Shown piece by piece: positions 1 through 5,358 of a stretch of DNA of 5,772 nt (position 1 is its first letter; the number at the start of each line of letters is the position of its first letter). The notes under the pieces are model-generated. The model worked only from the letters and a program-made list of their open reading frames with translations, was not told the DNA's origin and made no database searches. The translations under genes and the position numbers were made by a program. This stretch comes from Alistipes sp. (GTDB lineage: Bacteria > Bacteroidota > Bacteroidia > Bacteroidales > Rikenellaceae), in contig JAFOEH010000304.1 of NCBI GenBank assembly GCA_017380275.1, positions 1 to 5,772 on the forward strand, written 5' to 3'.

Positions 1-974
1 ACTCATCGACCGATAGCTTCACCACGCAGTTTGCTACGTTCCAGGCGTCGTGGCGCGAGGTGTTATATACATTCCTCTTTATCCTGCTCACGCACCTGAT
101 TATCATTCGCGGCGTGGAGAAGGGTATCGAGAAGGCCTCGAAGGTGATGATGCCCGCGCTGTTCGTCATCCTTGTCATTATGGCCATCCGCGTGGCGTTT
201 ATGCCGGGTGCCGAGGGGGGTTATGAGTTCTTCCTCAGGCCCAACTTCGCCGAGGCATTCTCCGCTAAGACCATCTTTATGGCCATCGGTCAGGCCTTCT
301 TCTCGCTCTCGGTGGGAATGGGATGTATGGTGACCTATGCCTCTTATTTCAAGGAGGATAACAACCTCACGAGCACCTCGCTCAGCGTGGCTCTGCTCAC
401 ACTTCTGGTGGCCGTGCTGGCCGGATTGGTGATCTTCCCCGCCGTCTTCAGCGCAGGTCTGGAGCCCTCGGAGGGTGCTTCGCTGATCTTCGTCACGCTG
501 CCCGAAATCTTCAAGGATATGCCTATGGCGGGCGCGTGGTCGGCAGTATTCTTCATCCTGCTGATTATGGCCTCGCTCACCTCGACAATCTCGTTCCACG
601 AGGTGCTGACGGCCTACTTCCTCGAGGAGTACAACCTCTCGCGCAAGACCGCAACCCGCATCACATCGGGCCTCTCGCTGGCGCTGTGTCTGCTGTCGCT
701 GTTGTGGGTATTCGACATCAAGGTGCTTGATATTCAGGATACTTCGTTCTTCGATATTTTCGACTACACCACGGCCAACGTACTGATGCCCATCGGTGGT
801 CTTTTCACCTGTCTGTTCGTGGCGTGGAAGATGAAACCCTCGTTCCTGCGCGACCAGATGACCAACAAGGGCGCGCTGCGTGGACGCTTCTTCCCGCTGC
901 TGTGGTTTGGTCTGAGATACGTCACGCCGCTGCTGATCATCTACATCTTTGTGAAGAATCTGGGTATCATCTAA
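1..974 (+). CDS. Sodium-dependent transporter of the NSS (neurotransmitter:sodium symporter) family, 5'-truncated by the window
   Basis: Inner-membrane symporter that should use the sodium gradient to import an amino acid or similar small solute; the substrate cannot be read from the sequence. The frame is open from base 3 with no stop, so the GTG at 60 is internal and the true start lies upstream; 323 residues are visible of a usual 440-460. Numbering from the codon at 60, membrane segments match TM4 (1-17), TM5 (27-48), TM6 (69-95), TM7 (105-130), TM8 (156-180), TM9 (200-220), TM10 (233-256) and TM11 (278-301). The family motif GQAFFSLSVGMG (77-88) corresponds to the unwound substrate/sodium-binding part of TM6. 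A171, T174 and S175 in TM8 match the Na2-site residues of LeuT (A351, T354, S355). The protein ends right after TM11, as in many bacterial members that lack TM12. A Thr (114) sits where many bacterial members have Asp/Asn in TM7. Family assignment is secure. Confidence 0.93.
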   Translation, partial: SSTDSFTTQFATFQASWREVLYTFLFILLTHLIIIRGVEKGIEKASKVMMPALFVILVIMAIRVAFMPGAEGGYEFFLRPNFAEAFSAKTIFMAIGQAFFSLSVGMGCMVTYASYFKEDNNLTSTSLSVALLTLLVAVLAGLVIFPAVFSAGLEPSEGASLIFVTLPEIFKDMPMAGAWSAVFFILLIMASLTSTISFHEVLTAYFLEEYNLSRKTATRITSGLSLALCLLSLLWVFDIKVLDIQDTSFFDIFDYTTANVLMPIGGLFTCLFVAWKMKPSFLRDQMTNKGALRGRFFPLLWFGLRYVTPLLIIYIFVKNLGII

Positions 975-1004
975 TGCGGAACGATTGTTGAAAGGAATTA
1001 CGTT

Positions 1005-1427
1005 ATGAGAACACTATTCTGTATTACTATATCGGCCCTCGCGGTGATTCTGCTGAGTGGCTGCTGCGCCTGCCGCAAGGGCAAGAACAACCTGCCTTTA
1101 GAGGGGCAGCAGTGGCAACTGGTGCGAATGATGGGGCGCGACTACACCTTCGAGAAGGGGCAGTTCACCTTCCGTTTTGGCGAGGATGGTATCTTCGCGG
1201 GACGCGGTGCGTGCAATCAAATCAATGGCGGATACACCACCTCACCGACGGGAGTGCTCTCGTTTGACTCGCTCGGCTCGACGCGGATGATGTGTCCCGA
1301 CCAGGCCCTGGAGAGCCAATTTACGGCCCTTCTGGAGCGCGTGACGCACTATGAGGTGGATAGCTCACTGCTGCTGCTATTGAGCAATGGCGAGATGCAA
1401 GCGGTATTGAGCGCTGTAACGGAATAA
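1005..1427 (+). CDS. META-domain (HslJ-like) lipoprotein
   Basis: Small envelope lipoprotein of 140 residues. An N-terminal signal (residues 1-19) ends in the lipobox L-S-G-C with C20 as the likely lipidated cysteine. The following residues (CCACRKGK) are basic and lack the acidic surface-export signal known in Bacteroidetes, so a periplasm-facing location is more likely than the cell surface. Residues 30-138 form one META domain: an LxGxxWxL start (32-39), the GACNQINGGY motif (68-77) and the STRMMCP motif (92-98). Two cysteines, C70 and C97, are at the usual family positions. META proteins such as HslJ have been linked to stress or novobiocin resistance in E. coli, but the molecular role is unknown and none is claimed here. 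The ATG is preceded by an AAAGGA stretch at 991-996, 8 bases away. The gap to the upstream transporter is only 30 bases, which suggests one transcript. Confidence 0.9.
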   Translation: MRTLFCITISALAVILLSGCCACRKGKNNLPLEGQQWQLVRMMGRDYTFEKGQFTFRFGEDGIFAGRGACNQINGGYTTSPTGVLSFDSLGSTRMMCPDQALESQFTALLERVTHYEVDSSLLLLLSNGEMQAVLSAVTE

Positions 1428-1515
1428 ACCGCAATGCCGCCGACAGCAAGAGTAGCAGGCCGTTGCAAAACACGCCTAAGGCGTGCAGGCGGTCTTGAGC
1501 GCTGTTACGGAATAA
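1396..1515 (+). repeat. Imperfect 32-base direct repeat duplicating the 3' end of the META gene
   Basis: Bases 1396-1427, the last codons and stop of the META lipoprotein gene, recur at 1484-1515 with 29 of 32 identical positions (differences at 1400/1488, 1406/1494 and 1418/1506). The copies are 88 bases apart, which is not a multiple of three, so the second copy is out of frame and lies in the intergenic region, directly before the terminator. This looks like an old local duplication of the gene's tail. The 56 bases between the copies hold no gene that I can see. Confidence 0.75.
1471..1485. repeat. Small palindrome with GCCTAAGGC core
   Basis: CACGCC and GGCGTG form a perfect 6-base inverted repeat around a TAA centre. 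It lies between the two copies of the duplicated META gene end. It has no T run after it on either strand, so it is not a terminator by itself. Its core resembles one of the hairpins on the other side of recR (2251-2259). Role unknown. Confidence 0.5.
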
Positions 1516-1516
1516 T

Positions 1517-1547
1517 AAAAAAGGTGTCCCGAACGGGCACCTTTTTT
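1517..1547. terminator. Bidirectional intrinsic terminator between convergent META gene and recR
   Basis: The 7-base stem GGTGTCC/GGGCACC (1523-1529 with 1535-1541, one G-T pair) has the loop CGAAC and is flanked by six A on the left and six T on the right. Because of this symmetry it gives a hairpin followed by a U run on both strands. It lies 89 bases after the META stop and 25 bases past the recR stop, the expected place for a shared terminator of two converging units. Confidence 0.9.
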
Positions 1548-1572
1548 GTTATTTGAAATTGCATAACAGCCG

Positions 1573-2175
1573 TTACGGCTGATCAACGGGGCGGCGGTTG
1601 AGCAGGGCGTGCGTAATGGTGAGCTCATCGACATACTCCAGCTCGTCGCCAAAGCCTATGCCTCGCGCGATGGTCGAGACACGCACATCAGGGAAGGCCT
1701 TCAGGCGGTTCATAATGTAGAAGAGTGTGGTCTCGCCCTCGATGGAGGTTGAGATGGCCAGAATGACCTCGCGCACCTGTCCCGTTGCCACCTTCTCGAG
1801 CAGCATATCAATCTTCAGATCCGACGGACCAACGCCCTGCATCGGCGAGATCACGCCTCCCAAGACGTGGTACAGGCCGCGATACTGGCGCGTATTCTCA
1901 ATCGACATCAGGTCGCCCACCTGCTCCACAACGCATATCGTCGAGCGGTCGCGCTCGGGGTTTTGGCATATCGGGCAGCGGGCCTCGTCGCTCAGGTTGT
2001 TGCACATCTCGCAGTGGCGCACCTCGCGGCGGAAGCGCGCTATGGTCGAGGTCATCTGCTCGACAGCCTCCGGGTCCATCTTCAGCAGGTGCATCGACAG
2101 ACGCAATGCCGTGCGACGCCCAACGCCCGGGAGCTTGGCAAATTCCGCAACTGCGTCTTGCAATAACTTCGACAT
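1573..2175 (-). CDS. recR: Recombination mediator protein RecR
   Basis: RecR works with RecO (and RecF) to load RecA on SSB-coated single-stranded DNA in gap and break repair. The product is 200 residues, the normal family length. In order it has an N-terminal helix-hairpin-helix with KLPGVGRRTALRL (14-26), a four-cysteine zinc motif (C55, C58, C67, C70), a Toprim domain from about residue 80 (CVVEQVGDL, 81-89) to about 175, and the C-terminal ARGIGFGDELEYVDELT motif typical of RecR. The frame is open further upstream to a GTG at 2244, but the extra 23 residues run through the GC-rich intergenic hairpins and have no place in the family. The ATG at 2175 gives the canonical MSKLLQDAV start. No strong Shine-Dalgarno is visible; the leader is A/T-rich, as is common in Bacteroidetes. 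It lies downstream of batE on the same strand and may be reached by readthrough. Confidence 0.96.
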   Translation of the reverse strand: MSKLLQDAVAEFAKLPGVGRRTALRLSMHLLKMDPEAVEQMTSTIARFRREVRHCEMCNNLSDEARCPICQNPERDRSTICVVEQVGDLMSIENTRQYRGLYHVLGGVISPMQGVGPSDLKIDMLLEKVATGQVREVILAISTSIEGETTLFYIMNRLKAFPDVRVSTIARGIGFGDELEYVDELTITHALLNRRPVDQP

Positions 2176-2202
2176 AAATAAAACTTTATCTACGCTTGAA
2201 CT

Positions 2203-2287
2203 TGCGGCCACTGGCCGCATTAATAATTTCTGACCCACCCCCACACCCCCGCCTCAGGCAGGGGCTTCGGTCGCCGCTTTAGGCGGC
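2203..2287 (-). other. Cluster of three GC-rich hairpins between batE and recR
   Basis: The 147-base gap contains three inverted repeats: TGCGGCC/GGCCGCA with a 3-base loop (2203-2219); CCCCGCC/GGC-A-GGGG with a TCA loop and one bulged A (2247-2264); and GCCGC/GCGGC with a 5-base loop (2273-2287). None is followed by a T run on the - strand, so they do not look like ordinary terminators of batE. They may stabilise the batDE message, attenuate readthrough into recR, or be a dispersed REP-like element. The gap shows no recognisable gene and no convincing promoter. Confidence 0.6.
2234..2253 (-). other. G-run tract, possible G-quadruplex in the recR leader
   Basis: On the - strand, which is the RNA sense of batE-recR, this stretch reads as GG-C-GGGGG-TGT-GGGGG-T-GGG. 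Three runs of at least three G plus a nearby GG could fold into a two-layer quadruplex, or a three-layer one if the five-G runs are split. It overlaps the middle hairpin (2247-2264), so the two structures would compete. This is inference from base pattern only. Confidence 0.35.
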
Positions 2288-2322
2288 TCCTTTATGTGGA
2301 GCAATGACGGTCGTAGAGTTTA

Positions 2323-3189
2323 CTATATTCTTTCGATTCTATCAATCTCAATCCAGCCCTTGCGGCCGTCGGCGATACGCACCTCGGCCCACTTATCCAT
2401 CACCTCGCCTACACGCACCTTCGTGCCCTCGTGCAGCACGAAAAGCTCGGTCGAGTTGCCGTCGGGTGAGCTCTTGATCGAGGCCGCCGAACTCATAATG
2501 ATGGCATCGCGCTGGGCGGTAGCCTCGGTGCGGGCACTCCACGCAAAGGAGGTAGTGATGATAAAGAGCAATCCGAAGAGTGCCATCGAGTAAAATCCCG
2601 TCTTACGCATCGTGAGGGGCTGTGCCAGAAGGTAGAGCAGAGCCATCGCGAGCGCCAGGGCCAGCATCACAATCGAGAGGATGGTCCACGCGTTGCCACC
2701 CATAAGGTTGCGTACCGAGCGCATCCACGTCGAGAGGAAGAACTCGGGAATCTGCTCGATGCTATCCTTGGTCGACTGCTCGGCGAAGGCCAGATTGTGG
2801 CGAATATCCTCGTCGGCAGGGCTGAGTCGCAGGGCGCGGTTATAGTTCAGCAGCGCCTCACCCACCTGCTCGCGCTTGAAGTAGGCGTTGGCAAGGTTGT
2901 AGTAAAGCTCGGCCGAGTGGTGACCACCGTCCAGAATGGTGGTGTAGTACTCGATGGCGGTCAGGTAATCGGCCGCATTATAGGCCGCCGCAGCCGCATC
3001 CCACAACGCCTCGGGGTTGTTGGGCGAGGGTTTCATCGTAAAGAGTGGCTGCTGCTCCTGTGGCTGTCCCTGCTGCTGTCCCTGCTGTGGCTGCTCCTGC
3101 GCCTCGGTCGGCATCGGCTGCTCGGTCTGCGCCTGAGCGAGCGTAGCAGAGAGAGCCAGGAGAGCTATTATAATAAAAAATCGTTTCAT
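2323..3189 (-). CDS. batE: BatE-like TPR and SH3 protein of the Bat aerotolerance set
   Basis: Membrane-anchored protein of 288 residues. It has a signal peptide (1-20, cleavage after ALAQA), then a Q/P/G-rich linker (about 22-48). Two TPR units follow: about 61-92, and about 93-126 with the classic YYNLANAYFKREQVGEALLNYNRAL pattern split around 96-120. Two membrane segments (167-189 and 198-217) lead to a C-terminal bacterial SH3 domain (about 228-288, with KWAEVRIADGRKGWI). This order is that of BatE. Bat proteins were described in Bacteroides fragilis as needed for full aerotolerance; the TPRs probably bind other Bat proteins, and the exact role is unresolved. The ATG begins 3 bases after the batD stop, so translation is probably coupled. 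A perfect 12-base tandem repeat encodes part of the linker. Confidence 0.9.
   Translation of the reverse strand: MKRFFIIIALLALSATLAQAQTEQPMPTEAQEQPQQGQQQGQPQEQQPLFTMKPSPNNPEALWDAAAAAYNAADYLTAIEYYTTILDGGHHSAELYYNLANAYFKREQVGEALLNYNRALRLSPADEDIRHNLAFAEQSTKDSIEQIPEFFLSTWMRSVRNLMGGNAWTILSIVMLALALAMALLYLLAQPLTMRKTGFYSMALFGLLFIITTSFAWSARTEATAQRDAIIMSSAASIKSSPDGNSTELFVLHEGTKVRVGEVMDKWAEVRIADGRKGWIEIDRIERI
3064..3087 (-). repeat. Perfect tandem 12-base repeat within batE (Q-Q-G-Q units)
   Basis: CTGTCCCTGCTG (as read on +) occurs twice in direct tandem, at 3064-3075 and 3076-3087, with degenerate CTGCTG-type copies on both sides (about 3047-3100). Each unit is four codons, so changes in copy number would keep the frame and only alter the length of the glutamine-rich linker after the BatE signal peptide. 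Confidence 0.8.
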
Positions 3190-3192
3190 AGC

Positions 3193-5031
3193 TTAGCGTT
3201 TAATAATCGACTCTATTTGCGATATGATGTTCACTCCGTCCGCATAGACCTCCTCCATCTGTACCGACTCCACGGGCGAGTACTGCGCCTCGTCGCAGCG
3301 CGAGATGATGTCGGTGAAGTGGTGTGCCACCTCGGCCGAGCAGCCGCGACGTTGCAGCTCCTCGCGGATGCGCTCCTTCGTCAGGCTCGAAACGGGGATG
3401 TTGAGCTTGTCGCTCATATAGCCCCACAGCGCCATGAGCATCTCCTCGAAGAAGGAGTGGCGGTTGTGCTCGTTCATATACTTCTCGGCCACGCGGAAGC
3501 GCTGCACGGCCACCTTGTTGGCGCGGCGGTTGCGTCTAAGGACCGTATTCTTGCTGTCGCGGATTACGCGGCGCAGGATAAAGTAGGCCACGATAGTAGC
3601 CACCACGACAAGTGCGATGAGCATAAAGTAGGTTCCGCTCAGCATCAGCGGCGAGGAGATCGAGCGAAGGCGCGGCTCGCCGATCTTGATGAAGCGGATG
3701 TCGCTGCCGATCTGGCGCACGCCCTCCTTCGATGAGCCGATGATAAGCTGCTGTGCCGTAGCCGATGAGCCCGAGCCGTCGGGAGAAACGGTGAGCGTCA
3801 GGGGTGCCGACTGCAGCGTGACGTACGACTCACGCTCGGGACTGAAGAAGGTGAACTCGATAGGTTGCAGGTTGTAGTCGCCCTCGGCACGCGCAATGAA
3901 GGGGTACTCGAAGCGGCGATAGCCCGATGTGCCCGCCGTTGTGGTGCGGATCGACTCCGTTGAGCGCACATCGTAGAGCTCGAACGATGTGGGCAGCGAG
4001 AGCTTGGGGGCCTGCAGGAAGGTGAGGTTTCCCGTACCGTTGATCGTGACGGTGTATGATGCGGCCGAGTTGGCCTTGAGCATCTGCGGGGGATTCTCGG
4101 TATCCATCGTGAACGATCCCACAGCACCCGTGAACGATGCGGGAGCACCTGCGGGCAGGGGTTTTACGTTGATAGTCAGCGCACCCGTAGAGAGCTTGCG
4201 CGGTACGTTATAGACCTCGGCACCACCGCCGAAGAAGGGGTCGAACGTGCGGCTCGAACGCATCACCACCTGCGCTACGGCCGTCAGGTCGGTCGATTCG
4301 ATCGTGAGCGGTCCCGACTGCTGGGGGTAGAGAAGATACTCCTTGATGATCTGCGAATCATAGACCTTGCCATCGACCGTCTGGCGTGTTGCGGCGTAGC
4401 CGTCGGTGGGCAGCTCCTGCGACCAGAAACCGTTGAACGAGGGGAGCTTGACATCCTCGAAGCCGGCGATGCTGGCTCGGGTGTAGAGCGTGAGCGAGGC
4501 GCGGATAGGCTCGCCCTGATAGACCTCCTGACGCGAGAGGTTCAGTCGCAGCAGGATATCGTCGGCAGCAATCTGATTCTGCACGGCTGTGCCCTGCTCC
4601 GTTGCGGCCTGCTCGTCGCGTCGGGCGCTCTGCGCCACAACCTCGATGGGGGTTGATTTGGTGGTGTAACGCTTGCCCGCGACCTTCACCTCGGCGGGCG
4701 AGATGGTAAGGTTGCCGGCCGTCTGCGCCACCACGACGTAGGTTATCGTGTAGGTCGATTTACTGCTCGAGACGCCATTTATCGACTGGAACGAGTGGCC
4801 CGTAGCCGTTGTGGGGCCCGCCAGCACCTCCAGACCCTCGAACGAGGGTGTGTGGAACGAATCCTTGTCGGGCGTACCGTTGGTCAGCACGAACTCCACG
4901 CGGAACATCTCGCCCGCCGTGACAATCAGCGGCGTGTTGATCTCGAACGAAACATCGCCCTCGGCACGCGCCACCGTAAGTGAAAAGGCGGCCACGAGGG
5001 TGAGTAGGATATGTTTAAGGAATGAGCTCAT
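3193..5031 (-). CDS. batD: BatD family protein (oxygen tolerance domain)
   Basis: Large envelope protein of 612 residues, normal for BatD. A signal peptide (1-23, cleavage after VARA) is followed by a long beta-rich region (24 to about 460) of Ig-like repeats. Its start, VSFEINTPLIVTAGEMFRVEF (27-47, shown in part), is typical of BatD, as are the later LNLSRQEVYQGEPI and SYTVTINGTGNL segments. One membrane helix lies at about 466-486, then a basic stop-transfer (RRVIRDSK) and a cytoplasmic helical tail of about 125 residues with FFEEMLMALWGYMSDKLNIP and LTKERIREEL, the conserved BatD C-terminus. The bulk is therefore periplasmic. BatD is usually encoded with MoxR, DUF58, BatA, BatB, BatC and BatE and is implicated in aerotolerance or envelope stress. 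Here it opens the transcript, with BatE next and no other Bat gene before it. An operator-like palindrome lies 34-59 bases upstream of the ATG. Confidence 0.93.
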   Translation of the reverse strand: MSSFLKHILLTLVAAFSLTVARAEGDVSFEINTPLIVTAGEMFRVEFVLTNGTPDKDSFHTPSFEGLEVLAGPTTATGHSFQSINGVSSSKSTYTITYVVVAQTAGNLTISPAEVKVAGKRYTTKSTPIEVVAQSARRDEQAATEQGTAVQNQIAADDILLRLNLSRQEVYQGEPIRASLTLYTRASIAGFEDVKLPSFNGFWSQELPTDGYAATRQTVDGKVYDSQIIKEYLLYPQQSGPLTIESTDLTAVAQVVMRSSRTFDPFFGGGAEVYNVPRKLSTGALTINVKPLPAGAPASFTGAVGSFTMDTENPPQMLKANSAASYTVTINGTGNLTFLQAPKLSLPTSFELYDVRSTESIRTTTAGTSGYRRFEYPFIARAEGDYNLQPIEFTFFSPERESYVTLQSAPLTLTVSPDGSGSSATAQQLIIGSSKEGVRQIGSDIRFIKIGEPRLRSISSPLMLSGTYFMLIALVVVATIVAYFILRRVIRDSKNTVLRRNRRANKVAVQRFRVAEKYMNEHNRHSFFEEMLMALWGYMSDKLNIPVSSLTKERIREELQRRGCSAEVAHHFTDIISRCDEAQYSPVESVQMEEVYADGVNIISQIESIIKR

Positions 5032-5052
5032 TTATATGTTGTTTATCCTCAA

Positions 5053-5062
5053 CAAAAACGTA
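5053..5062 (-). promoter_or_regulatory. Possible Bacteroidetes-type -7 element for batD
   Basis: On the - strand this reads TACGTTTTTG, one T longer than the Bacteroidetes -7 consensus TAnnTTTG, 21 bases before the batD ATG. A TTTG that could be the -33 element lies at 5087-5090, but the gap of 24 bases is longer than usual. The next gene upstream is cut off by a terminator, so a promoter is required somewhere in 5032-5105; this is the best but weak candidate. Confidence 0.3.
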
Positions 5063-5064
5063 AT

Positions 5065-5090
5065 TTTGCCGTGATTTATTTCACGGCAAA
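5065..5090. promoter_or_regulatory. Perfect inverted repeat resembling a Crp/Fnr-family operator upstream of batD
   Basis: TTGCCGTGA and TCACGGCAA are exact reverse complements separated by six bases (arms 5066-5074 and 5081-5089, extendable by one pair to 5065/5090). The inner part has the form GTGA-N6-TCAC, the same half-site and spacer geometry as the Crp/Fnr consensus TGTGA-N6-TCACA. It is centred about 46 bases before the batD ATG, in the region where the promoter must lie. Neither strand has a T run immediately after it, so a terminator is less likely. No regulator is encoded in the window; the family match is inferred from the motif. Confidence 0.5.
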
Positions 5091-5105
5091 GCAAAAAGTT
5101 CTCCC

Positions 5106-5153
5106 AAAAGAGAGAAAATTGAGGGTGTTAAAGCGATGTTTAGCACCCTCAAT
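5106..5153 (-). terminator. Intrinsic terminator of the fumarase transcript
   Basis: Arms ATTGAGGGTG...TAAA (5118-5132) and TTTA...CACCCTCAAT (5139-5153) form a 10-base plus 4-base stem around a 6-base loop, with a single mismatch on the - strand (a G-T pair on the + strand). On the - strand the hairpin is followed by TTTTCTCTCTTTT (5118 down to 5106), the U-rich tract expected for termination. It ends the fumarase unit about 200 bases after its stop and isolates batD, which must have its own promoter. Confidence 0.8.
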
Positions 5154-5184
5154 CTCGTATTGTAGTTTTAGTGGTTGTATAACA

Positions 5185-5313
5185 AGAGGAATTTCAAGGC
5201 TTGCGCAGATTTCAAAAGCGGAGTTTACTCCATGTAAATGAGCATTTTGAAATCGAGCATAAGGTTGCGTTTAAGCGAGGGCAGAGGGAGCTTGCTCACT
5301 TTGCCGAGCGTAG
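5185..5313. other. Structured two-hairpin intergenic element after the fumarase gene, possible dispersed repeat or small RNA
   Basis: No open frame of note is present here. Hairpin 1 (5208-5254) has perfect outer arms GATTTCAAAA/TTTTGAAATC and an inner stem GTTTAC/GTAAAT with loop TCCAT. Hairpin 2 (5280-5305) has arms GGCAGAG/CTTTGCC and GAG/CTC around a CTTG loop. Each is followed directly by CGAGC(A/G)TA (5254-5261 and 5305-5312), so the region looks like two related modules. It lies between the fumarase stop and its terminator, so it would be in the 3' untranslated RNA; it could instead be a repeat element or an RNA gene. The remaining parts, 5154-5184 and 5314-5358, show nothing recognisable. 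Confidence 0.45.
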
Positions 5314-5358
5314 CAACCAAAAGGAACTTAACGCCGAAATTACCTTGTTAGACGACTA

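Noticed and set aside
60..62. GTG as the start of the NSS transporter
   Set aside because: The frame is open to the window edge and the codon lies at the start of TM4, so it is internal.
63..599. - strand open frame antisense to the NSS transporter
   Set aside because: The product is rich in H, R, E, D and G without any motif, and the transporter on the + strand is certain.
1727..2233. Several + strand open frames antisense to recR
   Set aside because: All lie opposite the conserved recR coding region and show no family resemblance.
2176..2244. Upstream GTG start that would add 23 residues to RecR
   Set aside because: The extension runs through intergenic hairpin sequence and does not match the conserved RecR N-terminus, which begins at the ATG at 2175.
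2797..3735. Long + strand open frame (312 codons) antisense to batE and batD
   Set aside because: It overlaps two well-recognised genes on the other strand, has a skewed R/L/H/V-rich composition with no domain, and is explained by the GC-rich codon use of batD and batE.
5065..5090. Palindrome before batD read as a second intrinsic terminator
   Set aside because: Neither strand has a T run directly after the stem, and a much better terminator for the fumarase unit is present at 5106-5153.
5185..5358. Remnant of a gene or insertion sequence after the fumarase
   Set aside because: No frame of useful length, no terminal inverted repeats with target duplications, and no transposase-like residues are visible; small hairpins describe the region better.
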